Shown: positions 44,100-58,516, numbered from the stretch's first letter. The stretch is 64,000 bases of DNA from Monoplex corrugatus (GCA_030674185.1 CM060307.1:50838883-50902882), one strand, 5' to 3'. The notes: generated by a model from the letters alone, not told the origin. Made by a program: numbers and translations.

Positions 44100-44395
44100 T
44101 ACCGTACACCTATGACAGCAGATTTTTCTACAGAATTTTGCTGGGATCAATTCTTTCAATGCTGTGGAACTTTCATTACGCTAAGTGCTTATGATCCCAG
44201 GAGCTCTGTTAACTGATCCATCAACAGGCTAGCACCCAAACCACCGTTCAAAGTCCATGGGAGAAAAATACCAGCCCGACCAGGAATCAAACCTAGAAAA
44301 ATACCAGCCCGAACAGGAATCAAACCTAGAAAAATACCAGCCCGACCAGGAATCAAACCTGGAAAAATCCCAGCCTGACCAGGAATCAAATCTGT
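44100..44395 (-). repeat. SINE family S2, copy 2, with tandem 33-bp head repeats
   Basis: The - strand has the S2 3' motif (CAAAATTCTGTAGAAAAATC equivalent) at 44117-44145 and GCATAAGCACTTAGCG-like sequence. At 44262-44393 a 33-bp unit, on the - strand AGGTTTGATTCCTGGTCGGG then CTGGTATTTTTCT, is repeated four times (44262, 44295, 44328, 44361). Confidence 0.7.
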
Positions 44396-45321
44396 GCTTC
44401 TCAAATCATAGGAACAAACCCAAGTAATTAAGCACAGTACATCAAAACCTGACCAAAAACTGTGCGTGTATGACAAAATCATGCATAACCTCTCATAATC
44501 AGGAATGCTGATGGAATTTTGAAAAGAAAAATAAGGTCAAATCAGTATTAAAAAAAAAGAAAAAAAAAGAAAAAAACAAACCCAGACAGGGAAATACAGG
44601 GTCCCTACTCTCCAGGTTTTCATAGGGCGTTATGGTGGACTATCCCCAAAGGTACAACGACAACAGCCACAACCTAATATGCAATGCTATATTTCTAAGG
44701 CAACTGTGTGACAACATCAAGGCTAAATGTGAAAGAAAGTTTCTTTATAGTGCTGTTTGTTCAGAGCAGCAAGGCAATGACAGTTCTGGCTCACAAAGGC
44801 AATAGTACCACTGCTGCTTGCTATAAGTATGTACAACTGCACTACTCTTCAAACTGTATATTGGATACTCACTCTCCTCTCTAGACAAAGTACTGTCTAA
44901 TTTCCAGCTATACCCACTCACAAGTATAAAGTAATCAGTGGATGCTGATTTGTGTCACTGAAGGGTCATATGGATGCATGATTTATTATAATGCATGAAG
45001 CTTCTTTGTGTTAGTGTGCACTTGTTCATGAGTGCATGCATTTTGTGTGTGTGCATGCACATATACACAAATTCATGTGTTTGTGTACAAGGCTTGTGAA
45101 CCTATGTAAGCACACACACGCACGCACTTGTACATGTTTTACATGTAGAAATATGCACACATATACATACGCACACCATGTTGGCATGCGCACATAAATA
45201 TACACATTATTCATACACATAAATATGCATATACGTTATACAAATTCACGCCCACTGCTGCGGAAGGAACAAGATGGCTGCAATGTAAATCAGTGAAAGG
45301 CCAGGACGGAGAGAGAATCTG
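44396..45321. other. M-Ras downstream region / 3' UTR
   Basis: Sequence beyond the M-Ras stop, mostly unique, with A/G-rich 44550-44575 and a CA/TG-rich 45010-45240. The M-Ras 3' UTR should begin at 45321 and run leftward; no poly(A) site was assigned. Confidence 0.5.
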
Positions 45322-45394
45322 CTACAAGATGGTGCACTTTTTCTTCTTCCCCACCCGTTTCCGCCTCTGATTTTTCAAGTGGGGTGGTTGTGCC
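45322..45394 (-). CDS. MRAS: M-Ras exon 5: polybasic region and CAAX box
   Basis: Encodes [20 protein letters not shown] then TIL and TAG. A lysine/arginine stretch followed by a CAAX box is the membrane-targeting tail of Ras proteins. The acceptor is gtttgcag. The one-base phase (AG|G) restores Arg from exon 4. Confidence 0.94.
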
Positions 45395-47208
45395 CTGCAA
45401 ACACAATACATGCCACAACTTTTAACAACAGTAAACAAAGATTTATCCTTGTAACAATCAAAGACAGAAATCTTTGCAAGAAATACCCACCTAAACCAAA
45501 TGCAATGATCTGATGTGGCGGAACAACTCATGCAAACCAACTATCTCTTCACATATACATGGGTGAAAGTGAAAAAATCTCCCAATCCTGAAACCTTAAA
45601 TTTCCATGTCCTCTAAATGTTCCCATTCCTGAAAACCTGCGTCCATTCCTGAAGCAATGGAAACACTTCGAAACAATCGCCATCTTCTTCTTCTTCTAGC
45701 CAGAGCCATCGCCACTTGTTTTTTACTGATTTGTCTATTGCAGAAACATCTGCATTAACAGGCACGTCCTTCATTGTTGCTATCGCATGTGTTAGGCCCA
45801 AATTTGCTGTCGATACAAATCTTCGCTCGCAAACTTCCCCCCCCCCGGTTTAGACTCGGAATGCGCATGAGCAAGAATGAAAAGGAAGGGAAGTAACTTT
45901 AAACCCTTTCTGTGTTGCCAAGCACCAGTGAAGAATCGCCGTTCGATACAAACGAAGACTAATGGAAAAATAATATAGATAATTGAATTATGCAGATAAG
46001 CCGAGCTGACAGTGTGAAAGACTCTCTCTCTCTCTCTCTCTCTCTCGTTTTTTTTTTTTTTTTTTTTTTTTTTTTGCATTGGCATTTTCCTGAAGTCAAG
46101 TTTGCCATTCCGGAAAAGAACTTTTGTCAATCGGTTCATTCCGGAACACTCCGGAACTACTTTCACCCATGCATATATTCACAATTCATTTATATATTTT
46201 GTTTAATGTAACTCCTACCCCATTCCCCCCATCCCCCCCAACTTGATAGCTCATTTTGTCAATCTCGCAGTAGTTAAAAGTTTTTTTGTTTGTTAGTTTG
46301 AACAATCTATCTCGACATTTTAGTTTGAACTGCAAAATAATCTTCTGTCAAGATAAGCTAAGAGACTTAAAAACCGTTTTGGAACAAATTATCAAACTGA
46401 TGTCCCATTTTTCTAAATCTAATATTTTAATCTTGTAATAAAAGTTAAGATAGCTAAACTTATCACTGCCACACAACTGTCATATTTTTCAAAAACAACA
46501 ACAACAACTAATGTAAATAATGTAAGGGAACTAATAAATCTGTGTGGGTGTGTGTCTCTCTCTCTGTATAGATATGTATATATATCTATATATACACACA
46601 AACAAACACACACATACATATATAGATCTACAGACAGATAGAAACACACACACACAGAGATCTATAGATAGAAAGATCAGCAGAGAGATAGATATGATAG
46701 ATAGAATCATAGATACAGATTGATAGACAGATACACAAATATATATCTATAAAAGAAAATAGATCATTTTCTTCCCTCACCTTTAGATTGTCATTAAGCA
46801 TAACAGCTCTCTCCCGCTCAAAAGAACAGAAAAGCCCTCACCCTACCCCAAATCTTTTTCCTGGTGTATATATGTGTGTAGATATATATGTGTACATATA
46901 TAGATCTATATACATATGTGTGTGTGTGTATGTATGTATATGTATGCATATGTATATATTGTAACAAGTGCCTGTTTTTCTATATTTTGTTAGATCTGCT
47001 GAATATGCATTGTATGCATTTCAAGATGCTTGTAAATACTATGTATTTGAAAATGAATAAAAACAAGTTAAAAAAACAAACAAATCCATATGCACAAAGT
47101 TGTAAGGCAATCTGATTTAATTCATTTCATGACAGAGTGATAGACCGAAATAAAAAATTTAAAAAAAGAACCAGAAGAAGAAGATAGAAGAAGAAGAAGA
47201 AGAAGAAG

Positions 47209-47239
<31 letters not shown>

Positions 47240-48313
47240 CAATACCTAATGACTCTGACGACTTGATGGAAGGCCAAATCCACATTGAGAGGTGGGTCTT
47301 TGGCACTTGTTTCTATGTAGGGAATCTGTCAATGACAAAGACAGGTCAGATGTAATCAGTTCTGTATCAGTAGTCACAGAGAATTTAAAATCTGGAATGA
47401 TACTGTACACAATTTCTACATGTAGTATGTGTTCAGAAATGCTTGTGAATGTTGGACCCTTTGACTCCTGCACCCTGTCCACCAACTGCCAAAACTTAAC
47501 CCTTTGATCCCCTTACCCACTTACACCAAACGCAATGATCTGATGTGGCTGTGTTTGTACTTCTTGCAGGAAGCTGGAGGAAAGGGTGAGGGAGTCAAAG
47601 GGTTAAGGTTTTGCTTTGCTGGCATGGTTGACAATGCAGGATGCTGGTGGACAGGGTGCGGGAGTCACAGGGTAACTGGGTGTGTATACACATGAATGAA
47701 AATGTTTAGTAAAAATAAAAAAGTACAACAGGCCAACAATAGTACAGGAATGACGGAATGAACGCATGAAGAAATATGAAAATGTTCAGTCTGTTCTGTT
47801 CCACATAACAAACACTTGTATAAACAAAAATGATAGACAATGATGAAGATGATGGTGACGATGATGGTGACAATGATGGACTCTCCCGTGAATCTGACAA
47901 ATGAGTAAGCATACTGATCTTCATCACTCAGTATGGCTCTTCATGCGGGACACAAGATCGACTTTGGAGATACATGTTCTTCCATAGGCACTGCACGAGA
48001 AGAAGTTCTGCAGCCTTGGGCTCTGCTTCCACCCGTCCCTCTTTTGCTGAACAGCTGTTCTGCACTGTTCAAATCTGACTGTACTGAAATGCCAGCTTGC
48101 CTGACCAGCACAGGGAACTTTCAAGTATAGTAAACAAGAACCAGAAAAAACATGAATTTAGACAAGACAGACGCAAATTTTCGGCCAACTGGCCTTTGTC
48201 AAGCATAAGATCACAAACAAACAAACAACAGATACAAAAATTAGGAGAAAAAGACTGAAACTTCCCTGCTGCTCCGTCCAGTGTGAGAAAACACTTGTAT
48301 AAAAAAAACGGTA

Positions 48314-48344
<31 letters not shown>

Positions 48345-51300
48345 GTGATGGTGATGGTGACGGTGACGATGATGGACTCCCCTGTAGTCTGACAAGTAAG
48401 CAAGCATTCCGATCTTCACCACTCAGTATGGGTCTTCATGCAGGATACGAGACTTTTCAGTTTTCTCACAGTGGATGGAGCAGCTGGGAAGTTTCAGTCT
48501 TTTTCTCCTCATTTTTGTATTTGTTGTTTGCTCGTTTGTGATCTTATGCTTGACAAAGGCCAGCTGGCTGAAAATTTACACCTGTCTTGCGTGGTTGTAT
48601 TAAATACGTGTTCTTACTCTTTTTTCGTGTTTTTTTCTGGTTCCTGTGCATGAACGCAGGCAGTCACACTTGTTTTGGATTTTACAATAAACAGGGCATG
48701 TAATCCTCTCCCTACTCCCTTGCCTACTGATTCTCATAGTTACACAGGTGCAGTGACTGCCACATGTACAAGGGCCCCAGCAAGTGCATCTTCATTGTTC
48801 AGAATATCCATCTCCTAGTCTCTGGATCAAGAACTTTCCTTGGTGGCATGACGGCATTTACTCAGGGCTGAGACACACTGTGTGTGTTTTGAAATCAAAA
48901 TGGTTCGTCTTCTAGAGGCCTTGCCTTGACAGGGCTAATGAGCTCCATCTACCTGGGCTAGATTAAGCATGAACACAGTAAATCCACAAAAACATTTACT
49001 ATTCTAAGTGACAAAGACTTGAGAACAAATTTCTTCAATGAAAGCATGTAAGCCTTGGAGGTTAAAGTTAACCCTTTGACTCCCTGAGCCTGTCCACCGG
49101 CATCATGCTTTATCAACCAGGACAGCAAAGCAAAAATTTAACCCCTTGACTCCCTCCCCTATCCACCAGCTTACTGCAGGAAGCTGGTGGATAGAGTAAG
49201 GGAGTCAAAGAGTTTAAAGTTTTGCTGGTGTTGGATAGGGTGTGGGAGTCAAAGGGTTAATTCTTAACTCCGCCTATCACAGCAGTGTACTCCAGAACAA
49301 CTCGGGTTAAGGGGAAAAGAAGAACAGGACCTTAGCTGAGGAAAAGAGAGCCAGGTAGAAAGCAAGCTCCTGTGAAGGCAACCCCACAGCTAGCATTCAT
49401 ACATGATGTGGCAGAGACTGCCTTTCCCGCATCGGCCTTACCAGCCACAGCTGACGCTGCACCAGAGGCATCAACCTGACTTGACACGACACTAGGGCCT
49501 ATTATCCATAGCTGACACCGACCCATGGAGGCCTACTACTACTATAATTGCCAGTTTGCAATGCCATCCTTAGAGGTCTTCTCTGGCTTGCATGTAGACC
49601 TGGCCATGAATCAGAAGTCTGAAGAGGATCCCAAGAGGAAGCTGAAAGGTAATGACTGACAATAGGAAGGTTCTGCAGGTAAGAACAATTAAAAAAAAAA
49701 GGCCTCAACTTACCCTTAGTCTTGTAGCAAGGTCTCGAACTTGTTCCTCTGTCACTTTCCTCTGGTGAACCAGGTCCACTTTGTTGGCACACAAGATCAT
49801 GGGGTAGGAATCTCTGCAAAGAAGTCCATGACTTGTCAATTATCAAAAACACAACAAATCGTAACAAAAAATACATCAAAGCATTCAATCCCAATCCAAG
49901 AGCCAAACAAATACCAATCGCTGTGGTGTACTGGTTAGCGCAATGGTCTACCGACTGGAAGGTTGTGGGTTCGAATCACCATCAGTCCCTTCAAAAATCA
50001 TTGCGGTATTTTTCGGCTCTAACCGGCCCCTACCAAGAGTTGGGTGTGCTATGGGCTCATTGGGAAGACTGGGACCATACAGTCGAGTCTCATCCACTTC
50101 ACAGATGCGTCGTTGAGGGTGCTGTTCAAATCTTCCACAGGTGTCTGTATCTCTTGGGCCTGGTTGACGCCAGGACATATTAAGATAGTAAGCGTAGAGT
50201 ACAGCCCTGTCACGCAGTCTCAGTTCCAGATAGAACTCCATAGCATCATGATTATCATCCTCATTGAAATCATCATCATTGCACTGTAAAAACTCTTCCA
50301 GCTTCTAAGGCCATTAAGGTGGTGTAGAAAATGGGATGAAAAAAAAAAAAGGTGAGCACAAAGGTAACCTCCCTGAGTGCAATGATCCTATAAAACAAAC
50401 AAACAAACAAACAAAAAGCCCAAACAATTAAAAGCACTCAACAAAAAGTACTGAACAACTAAACCTTTTCAGTGATCACAATCAGGGAGTGTAATCATAT
50501 CCTACTTCAGTAGAAAACGACAATACTCAGAAATAGTTGTATTTCTAAGCATTCAACTGTAAAAAATATTGCTCTGTGCATGTACAGGTACTTTCTTGTG
50601 AACAAATTGCAACAGTTTTGTTCTGAAATACCACTCTCTCCTCATTCATTTTACTTCCTTGATTATTCCCTGGCACAAACACTGTGGGAGATATTTTCCA
50701 ATAAATAACTAATATCATTATGGCTCCAACTATCCACTACACAAAGCTGTTGGTAGCTTGTTTTACCAACACAAGTTTCAAGCATACAAATTACAATCAT
50801 TTCTACAGAAATAATAAGCCAACATAATCAACAAACTTACTTTCAGAACCAATTAGAACTGTATAATTTTAAAAAAAATCAATGTTAGGAATAATATGTT
50901 TAAAAATATGAGTTGGATTGCAATGGGAGTTTACTGTATAAGTGTATTGTGTATTTTCTCACTCGAGGCTCACACACACACACACACACACACACTACAG
51001 AATAAACACTTGTAATCGTACCCATTCTCATGACTATTACATGACAAAACAACCGTACGGAACACATCACACAGCCTGGACAGAGAAATTTCTCGCTAGC
51101 ACGAAGGGTTTCTTGAACCAAAGTGAACGGTATTCATGCAAGCCATCAAGGTCCGTCACCATCACCGTTACCAATCCCTTAGACTGGCCGTCCGTTGGGG
51201 CGCCTCTGAAGACTTGACAACAACCTTTCTCCACTCCTCCCTGCTCTCCGCTTTCCTTAGGGTATCCCTCAGCTCCAGGCCCGTCCACTCTCGAATATTA

Positions 51301-54300
51301 TCTTTCCATCTCTTCTTTTGTCTGCCTCTTCCTTCCTCCCAAGACTGTGCCTTGCAGGATTGTCTTGGCAAGGCCGGATGATCGAGTGATGTGTCCATAC
51401 CATGTTAGTTTGCGTCATCTTACTAAGGTCAGGAGGTCAGTGTAAGGCCCATTTCATTTTGAATTCTTCTTTTGACTTCATCATTCGTGATGCGATCTCT
51501 GTATGTGATGCCGAGAAGTTTACGAAAGCATCTCATTTCAACCGCCCTGATTCTTCTTTCTGTATCCGCTGTTAAGGTCCATGATTCGCAAGCGTATAAG
51601 AATATTGACATGACCTGGGAACGCATCAGTCTGATCAATTATTATCTTTGAGCTGGTGGCAATGTTACTGTTGTTCCATATGGTTTTAAGCTTGGTCATT
51701 GCGGCTGTGGTCTGGGCTATTCTGGAGAGTATTTCGGGCTTAGATCCATCATCTGACACGACTGATCCCAGGTATTTGAAACTAGGCACACTTAAGAGTT
51801 TTTGGTTACTGACCATTACATCAGCCGTAAAGTGGTTGTTGCAATTGGTCATTATTTTCGTTTTCTCGGCGCTGATTTCCATGCCATAATCAGAGGAGGT
51901 CTTTCCAAGACAGTCCACTAGGTTGATTAACTCTTGTTCTTTTCCGGCAAGGCCGGCAATGTCATAGATCTGCAAAACGTAGGTAAGTGATGTTTCTACC
52001 TCCAATGCTGACTGTTCCTTCATCAGTTCATGTTCCTCGAGTGCCTCCATCATTATTCTTTCTAGGAAGATGTTGAAGAGAGTAGGGGAGAGTAGACAGC
52101 CTTGGCGTACTCCGACTGTCGTCCAGAACCATTCTCCAATATTGTTGTTGAAGAAGACTGCGCTGTTGGCTTTATTGTAGAGGTTCTCTATGACTCTGAT
52201 TAAGTTGGTGTTGATGTTGCACAGCTTCATGGTTGCCCACAAGGCTTCGTGCCAGACTCTGTCGAATGCCTTCTTAAAATCAACAAACACATGGTAGAGC
52301 TCCTGTTGGTGTTGGAGGTACTTTTCCATAAGGATTCTGATGTACTGAGGTACAAGGTACTGAGCATTAAAATGCAAAGGACACAATTCGTTAACTCATT
52401 CAACCCTGGCCGAGTGCTCATTCTCACAACCTCTCCCCCATGGCCAAATTGTATATACTATATGTTACTAATAAATTTGTAAAAAAAAAATAACTTGTAA
52501 AGATAGAGGAATGAAATTTTGTTGACATGTTGTCATTAGAATAAACTAACTTGTGTGCAAGTTTGAAAGTGTTTGTTTGAGAAATAATGAAATTATTCAA
52601 TTTTTTCAAAAATTTGATTTTTTGAAAAAATCATGCAAAGGGGTATCACAATACTCAAAGAACAAAAAAATCACAATATTTGTTTGATACACTCTAAAAT
52701 TCTTTTATTTTGTGTATTTATGATTGGTTAGTGTGAATACAAAGTTTGGGAGTCCTGCATTTATTCGCTGTGCACAGCTAGCTGGTGTTTGACTCAACGC
52801 CATGTTGACCCCATGCGACCATGCAGTGAATTTGAGCACCAAGTCACTCGCTTTGACCTCGCCTCAACCGACGATCAAAGGTCGTCAGCACTCGGGAAGG
52901 GTACACACGTACTCTTGATATGTTATACAACGGAGCCAGCATGTTTAGTTTCGCATCCAACCTTGACCCTGTCCCCCCAAAATTCCCAAAGCTTAGGTAC
53001 GCATATGCATACATTTGGGCTAAACCGTTGTGCATATGGGGTACGCATATATGCGTATGTTCGGGCGGAAAGAGTTAAACCAGAGCTTGACAACAGATAT
53101 GGCTCGTTCTCAGAAAGCGTGTACCACCAAGGGTGATGTCATTCAGAATATATTTTCATAAAAACTACTGGGTTAAAGTTGACTATGTCAGTTGATTTTT
53201 GTTGCTATTCTGTTTAAGAAATATTACATATAATTTCAAACAGCAGCTGTGAATGTGTGTGCTGTAATTTTGTGGAAATGCAGCAATGTGTGAATAAAAT
53301 GTGGGTCTGATTTGGGACTTGGCACAGCATCAGTAACAATCATATGTAAAACCTTTTGCTATAACATTACAAAATGAATCTGTTCATCCATATCTGTTTA
53401 GTAAGGATTTGATTTAAATTCCCTGGAGCGCTTGCTTTAATTGGAATTATAATTTAGAAGTAATTAGAAATACAAAAGTTCATTATAAACGTTACTAATT
53501 GTGTCCGATTTTCGCCCTCCAAGATCGCCGGTTGTGCATATCGGTTTGCACAGAGATACACACCTGCTTGTTGTATAAACTCATAAAAGTAGTTCCTGAA
53601 ACAGTACAAGCAAAAATTTAAAATCAAAATCGCTGTAATTTGTAAAAAATACGATTTTAGTATCATCTTCGTGCGTCGTGTCCGGAATTTAAGGTAACGT
53701 TTCAAATTAGAAAAATACTCACTCATTAATTTAAAAAGAAACGGCACTATTTTCTCTTGCGTACGACTACCACATCCGGGGAACTTCGTTCAACTTCCTC
53801 TCTTTCTTAATTTTGGGCGCGCTAGCGACAGCATCGATCAAACGTGTTTCGTGTCTGACATTGTGGCGCTTGAAACAAATAAATGATGAAGAGCACCAGC
53901 CAACTTTGAGCGGTAAGTTTAGGCTTATTTCATTATGATTTTGCCTTTTTGATGTAAGTAACGTATTTCACAAGGATTTTTGGTTGTATTTTAACGAAGT
54001 GATTTCCCATTTTTGTTGACAATGAGGATTACTGGAACCTTCTTGAAAGATTCAATGAGCAACAATGGGACAATGAGATGTCATGCAACCGGCAATTCAC
54101 TTCATTTTCAACTTCATTTAGGACTCTGTTACATGCAAACCAGTTTAGTTATGTCTGTTACATATTTATTGATAAGGAATGCCAGCTAGTAACTTTTTAA
54201 ACAAAGTTGCGTTTCTAAGAGATATCTGACAGTTTTGGTGTTTTTTTTTTTTAAATACTGCATGTTGTATGTTGACTAACACATTTCAGTTAATTTATCA

Positions 54301-57300
54301 GGTTTCCAATAATTGAAAAAGACAAACATTAATGCATTTTCCTGTTCATTTTATTTCATTTACCTTTCTTGTTACAAAAATAAGGTCAGAGATCAACTGT
54401 CAGTCTGTGAACCAAAAATGCATTGAATTTTCCTGAGATAACTTTTTAAAGTTATGAAAGTTGAATACATTATTTTTGTTTGAAATGGAAGCTGATAACA
54501 TTATGAGCAAAACAATAACAGGCATTAAAAATGAGAAAAATGTTGTAACCAGGAAACTCCATTGTTTGCTTCCATGTTAAACACTTAGCAGGTAATATAA
54601 AAAGTTAATCTTGTGTTGCTGATAGTGCACTATGATGTATAATTCATTTACAGTAGTGTGATTTTGGGATTGACATGTCATAAGTTTGAAAGATAATAAC
54701 TATGTCCTGTTTTTTATTAATGAAATGGACCGTTCTTTCATGTAAAAAAAATATTGTTATTGTAACAAGGAAACTATAGGGCCAGTGTGGGAAAACTTTT
54801 ATGACGCTGAGAGCACACTATCATATAACTATGCTATCAGATGTATTTTAATTTTGTGAATTATGTTTTGGACAGAAATTTGAAACTTGAAACATGATCA
54901 CCATGCCTGGTTTATTAAGTCATTTTCTATTCTTTCGTGTCAAAGTAAGGTTAATCGAGAGCCTCTTAATCTTACAGTATTGTAGGAATTATCCCTTATC
55001 CATGAATCAGAATGATTTTACTGACTGTACTTTGTGTCTGTCCTTGTGAGAATGTGCGTGTGTACAATTGTAAGACATCCTGATTCTGAATGAAGTGCTA
55101 TTTTACAGGCAGATCGCAAGAGGCTGGTGAGGAAGGAAGGCACCATGAAGGATCTAGTGTCCCAGCTGAGGATGGACATGGCTTTCCTGGCACAGCACTT
55201 ATTTCATGCTCATTGGCAAACCAGCCTGTTTGACAAGCTGAAGAAAACCACCATTTCCTTGCACAACTGTCTGCATAGTCTTAGATTCTGCAGAAAATTT
55301 CGCCTGCCTTTTTCAGGATGAAATTCAGGCAGCTCATTGGCACCATGAGCACCTCACAGTTCACCCAATTGTGTGCTATTATGCCTGCAAGGGATGCAAA
55401 AGTGACCAGGATAGTAAGTGTGGTATAAAATAATGAGACTGTCACTGATCAATATAAAAGTTTGATGCCTTGAACTGAAATTGGGGTCAACTGACATGTA
55501 TGTTTGGTCAGACTCTGGAGAGTTTGGGTTTCTTCACATCAAGTGCTGGAGAAAGTGGATTTTCCAGCCCTGTTGCCTTCTGGGGTCATTGTATTTTCTT
55601 TCAGACAGTGACTTGATGGCGGACAGTTTTGAACAGCCTCCCTGCATGTGTGTTTGTGTGTGTGTGTAACCGAGATCTATTAATACAGAACACACTCTCT
55701 AAGTCTTTTTTTTTTTTTAATCTTGAATATAAGAATTTTGAGTTCATCTTTATATCATCATTACACAAAGGACAAAAGTGCTGTATCTAATGAGCAAATC
55801 AAACAAGTGATAGGCATGCCTGTGTATTCATGTGGTACTTGAACCACAGAACTATGTTCTTCAGCCTGTTTGGTTTCCATGTTACAAAAGTAATGTTTTT
55901 ATGGAATAATCCAGCTCCAGTCACATTAAAAGGATTGGAGATAAGATTTTCTACTAAAAACAACACTGTCTGATCTAAAACTGAGTAAAAGTCAGGAAAA
56001 GTGAGCAATAAGTTTGGTTTTCTACAGTTTTTTTTTCTGCAATGTAAATGTTCAGAAGCATCTGATAGCTGTTGTTTGTCGCTACATTGTGTCTGTTTCA
56101 TTTATTCATTTATTTACACATGAAAGGGAACTATTTCTGTTTGTTTGTTATATGACATGATACTGAGCTAAACAAATCTTTGGAAATCTTATTTAGAGTG
56201 GATTTATTGATCACATTGGGTGCTGTTTGGTGTCCGGTTACGCGAGTAATGTACGTGCATCTTGCTGCATTTGACCCCCTACATACAAAATATCTGACAA
56301 AGAACTATCTTTTTTTTGGCTTGATTGCAGAGTTTACATACTATACTTTACAAAACTGTCAAGTATTTCAGATCTGAAGCACTTTTATTTTTGTCTGTGT
56401 ATGTCCCACTTTTGGTACACCTTTTCTGAGAATGAGCCATATATAGATATGATATATATACATACAGGAGTAATCCTCTGACTCCTGCACATTCTCCAGC
56501 AACATCCTACATTGTCAATGGTGCTAGCAAAGCAAAAACTTGACTCTTTGAGTCCCTCACCCTATCCACCAGCTTCCTGCAGGAAGTTGGTAAGTAGGGT
56601 GAGTGAATCAAAGGTTAAGTTTTTGAAGTTGGTGCATAGGGTGCAAGAGTAAAACTACAAAAGGTTAAGCTTGGCATATAGACTAACCTGTCCTTGACTC
56701 TCAGGATCTGTGTGTGGAAGTTGACCATGTTTTCAAAACTCTGGTAATCGATGACAGAGAAGACCAGCAGGAAACCATCACCTTTCCTCATGTACTGCTC
56801 TCGCATGGCGCTGAACTCCTCTTGTCCTGCTGTGTCCAGCACTGTCAACATTCATGTCAAAATTTACTAGAAAGACCCAGGCAAAGTGATAAAGTGGCTA
56901 GCATAATGACTACTTGCCGGGCAGTTATGGGTTCAAACCTCCGTCAGTCAACAAAAACTACTGTCGGACTTTTTGGCTGGGAATGGTATCATCACCATCA
57001 TCCCCATTCTTATCAGCACAGCACTGTCAAAAAGTGTCCCTGGTTCTGTGGTCTTTCATACTCTGCTGTCAAGTGTCATGATCACATCAATTTTGGTGAG
57101 TTTGGTGGTGTGCTGAAAAGCCAGAGAGAGTGGCATGGCAACAACAACAACAACAACAAAGCTAAGGTCTTTCCATAATCATAACAATAACAAAGAGCAA
57201 GGTGTTACAGCTGGGATCTTAACTTCTCACAGACCAGCATGAGAGTAGTGTCCACCTCTTCTCCCTTACTATAAGTATAACCTTCTTGTCCTTAATTAAA

Positions 57301-58256
57301 ATGGAACAGGCATCCATTTACACAGAAAGATGGAGGAGAGGTCACACAGTCAATAAAGATCTTGCTTGGAAAACAAGAAAAGCCAGCAGTCCAATTCCAA
57401 AAATCTGAGTATCACAGCTGGACAGGAATTTTTCTCTACCATCCACCAGATCTTTAGTGGCACTCTGGTTATTAGTCTTTCAGATGAAATAATAAACTGA
57501 ATTCCCTATAGATGCAACATACTCGTACATTCAGCGCAGGTAAAATAACCCATGACATTACAGGTCTGCTGCTCCTGGTGAAAGTGTACATTGTATATCA
57601 TTATATGTATATATTGTAAACCTGATTATCACTAGTTACAATACTACTTAGTGTACTGTAACTACTAACTGTTTAAGATTTTGTAATACAGTAACTTTTG
57701 ATAAAACAGTAATTTCATTAATTATCTTGATTCTTTCACTTCCTTACTTTGTCCACAAGCAACCAGCAAGAAGCTGGTGAGTAGGGTGAGGGAATGAAAG
57801 GCTTTGGGGAAGGGAGGGGGAGAGAGAGAGAGAGAGATTCACATACATGCTGGGCAATATAAAGACAGATCTATATAAATTAAATAACTCATTACATATT
57901 TCATAAAACTGTAAATATGGTATCTAGTAATAGTATAGCTAATACTTCTGTCCCTACTGACATCCCCCATGCATCCTTTCAAGTGTGATTTAATTCATTT
58001 ATTGTAAAAAAAAAAATCTAAAAACTGCATTACTGTTATTACTGATGTTACTATTGTTAGTAATTTATAAAGTTCTACACGCAGTATAAGAGATGTTCAT
58101 TGTAAACATCATGTTATAAATAAACACATCATGTCACATCACAATTCACATTCATAATAAAAAACTATTAAAAGTGAATTATAATTAAAAAATCAGAGAA
58201 TTAATTCATGACATACAAATATACCCACATCCACCCACCTGCCTGCACAAGTATAC

Positions 58257-58302
<46 letters not shown>

Positions 58303-58430
58303 CTCTCTCTCTCTCTCTCTCTGCCACACCCCCACCATTATACTAACGAAGACAGAAGGTGGGTATTTGCATAATCAAATCAGCAAGACTGAGTGACTCT
58401 TAAGTATGTGTGACTTTGAATACAAAATTA

Positions 58431-58461
<31 letters not shown>

Positions 58462-58462
58462 T

Positions 58463-58516
<54 letters not shown>

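Noticed and set aside
44189..44482. Repeat peptide GLIPGRAGIFL
   Set aside because: Arises from a 33-bp tandem of a tRNA-like box B segment.
49925..49995. Possible functional tRNA gene
   Set aside because: Box A and box B are present, but the acceptor stem does not pair and a SINE body follows; other copies exist.
53454..53747. 97-codon - frame with a hydrophobic stretch
   Set aside because: The first ATG is internal, a donor (gtgagt) lies inside it, and the composition is AT-driven (K, N, F, Y). More likely non-coding sequence beside a promoter-like region.
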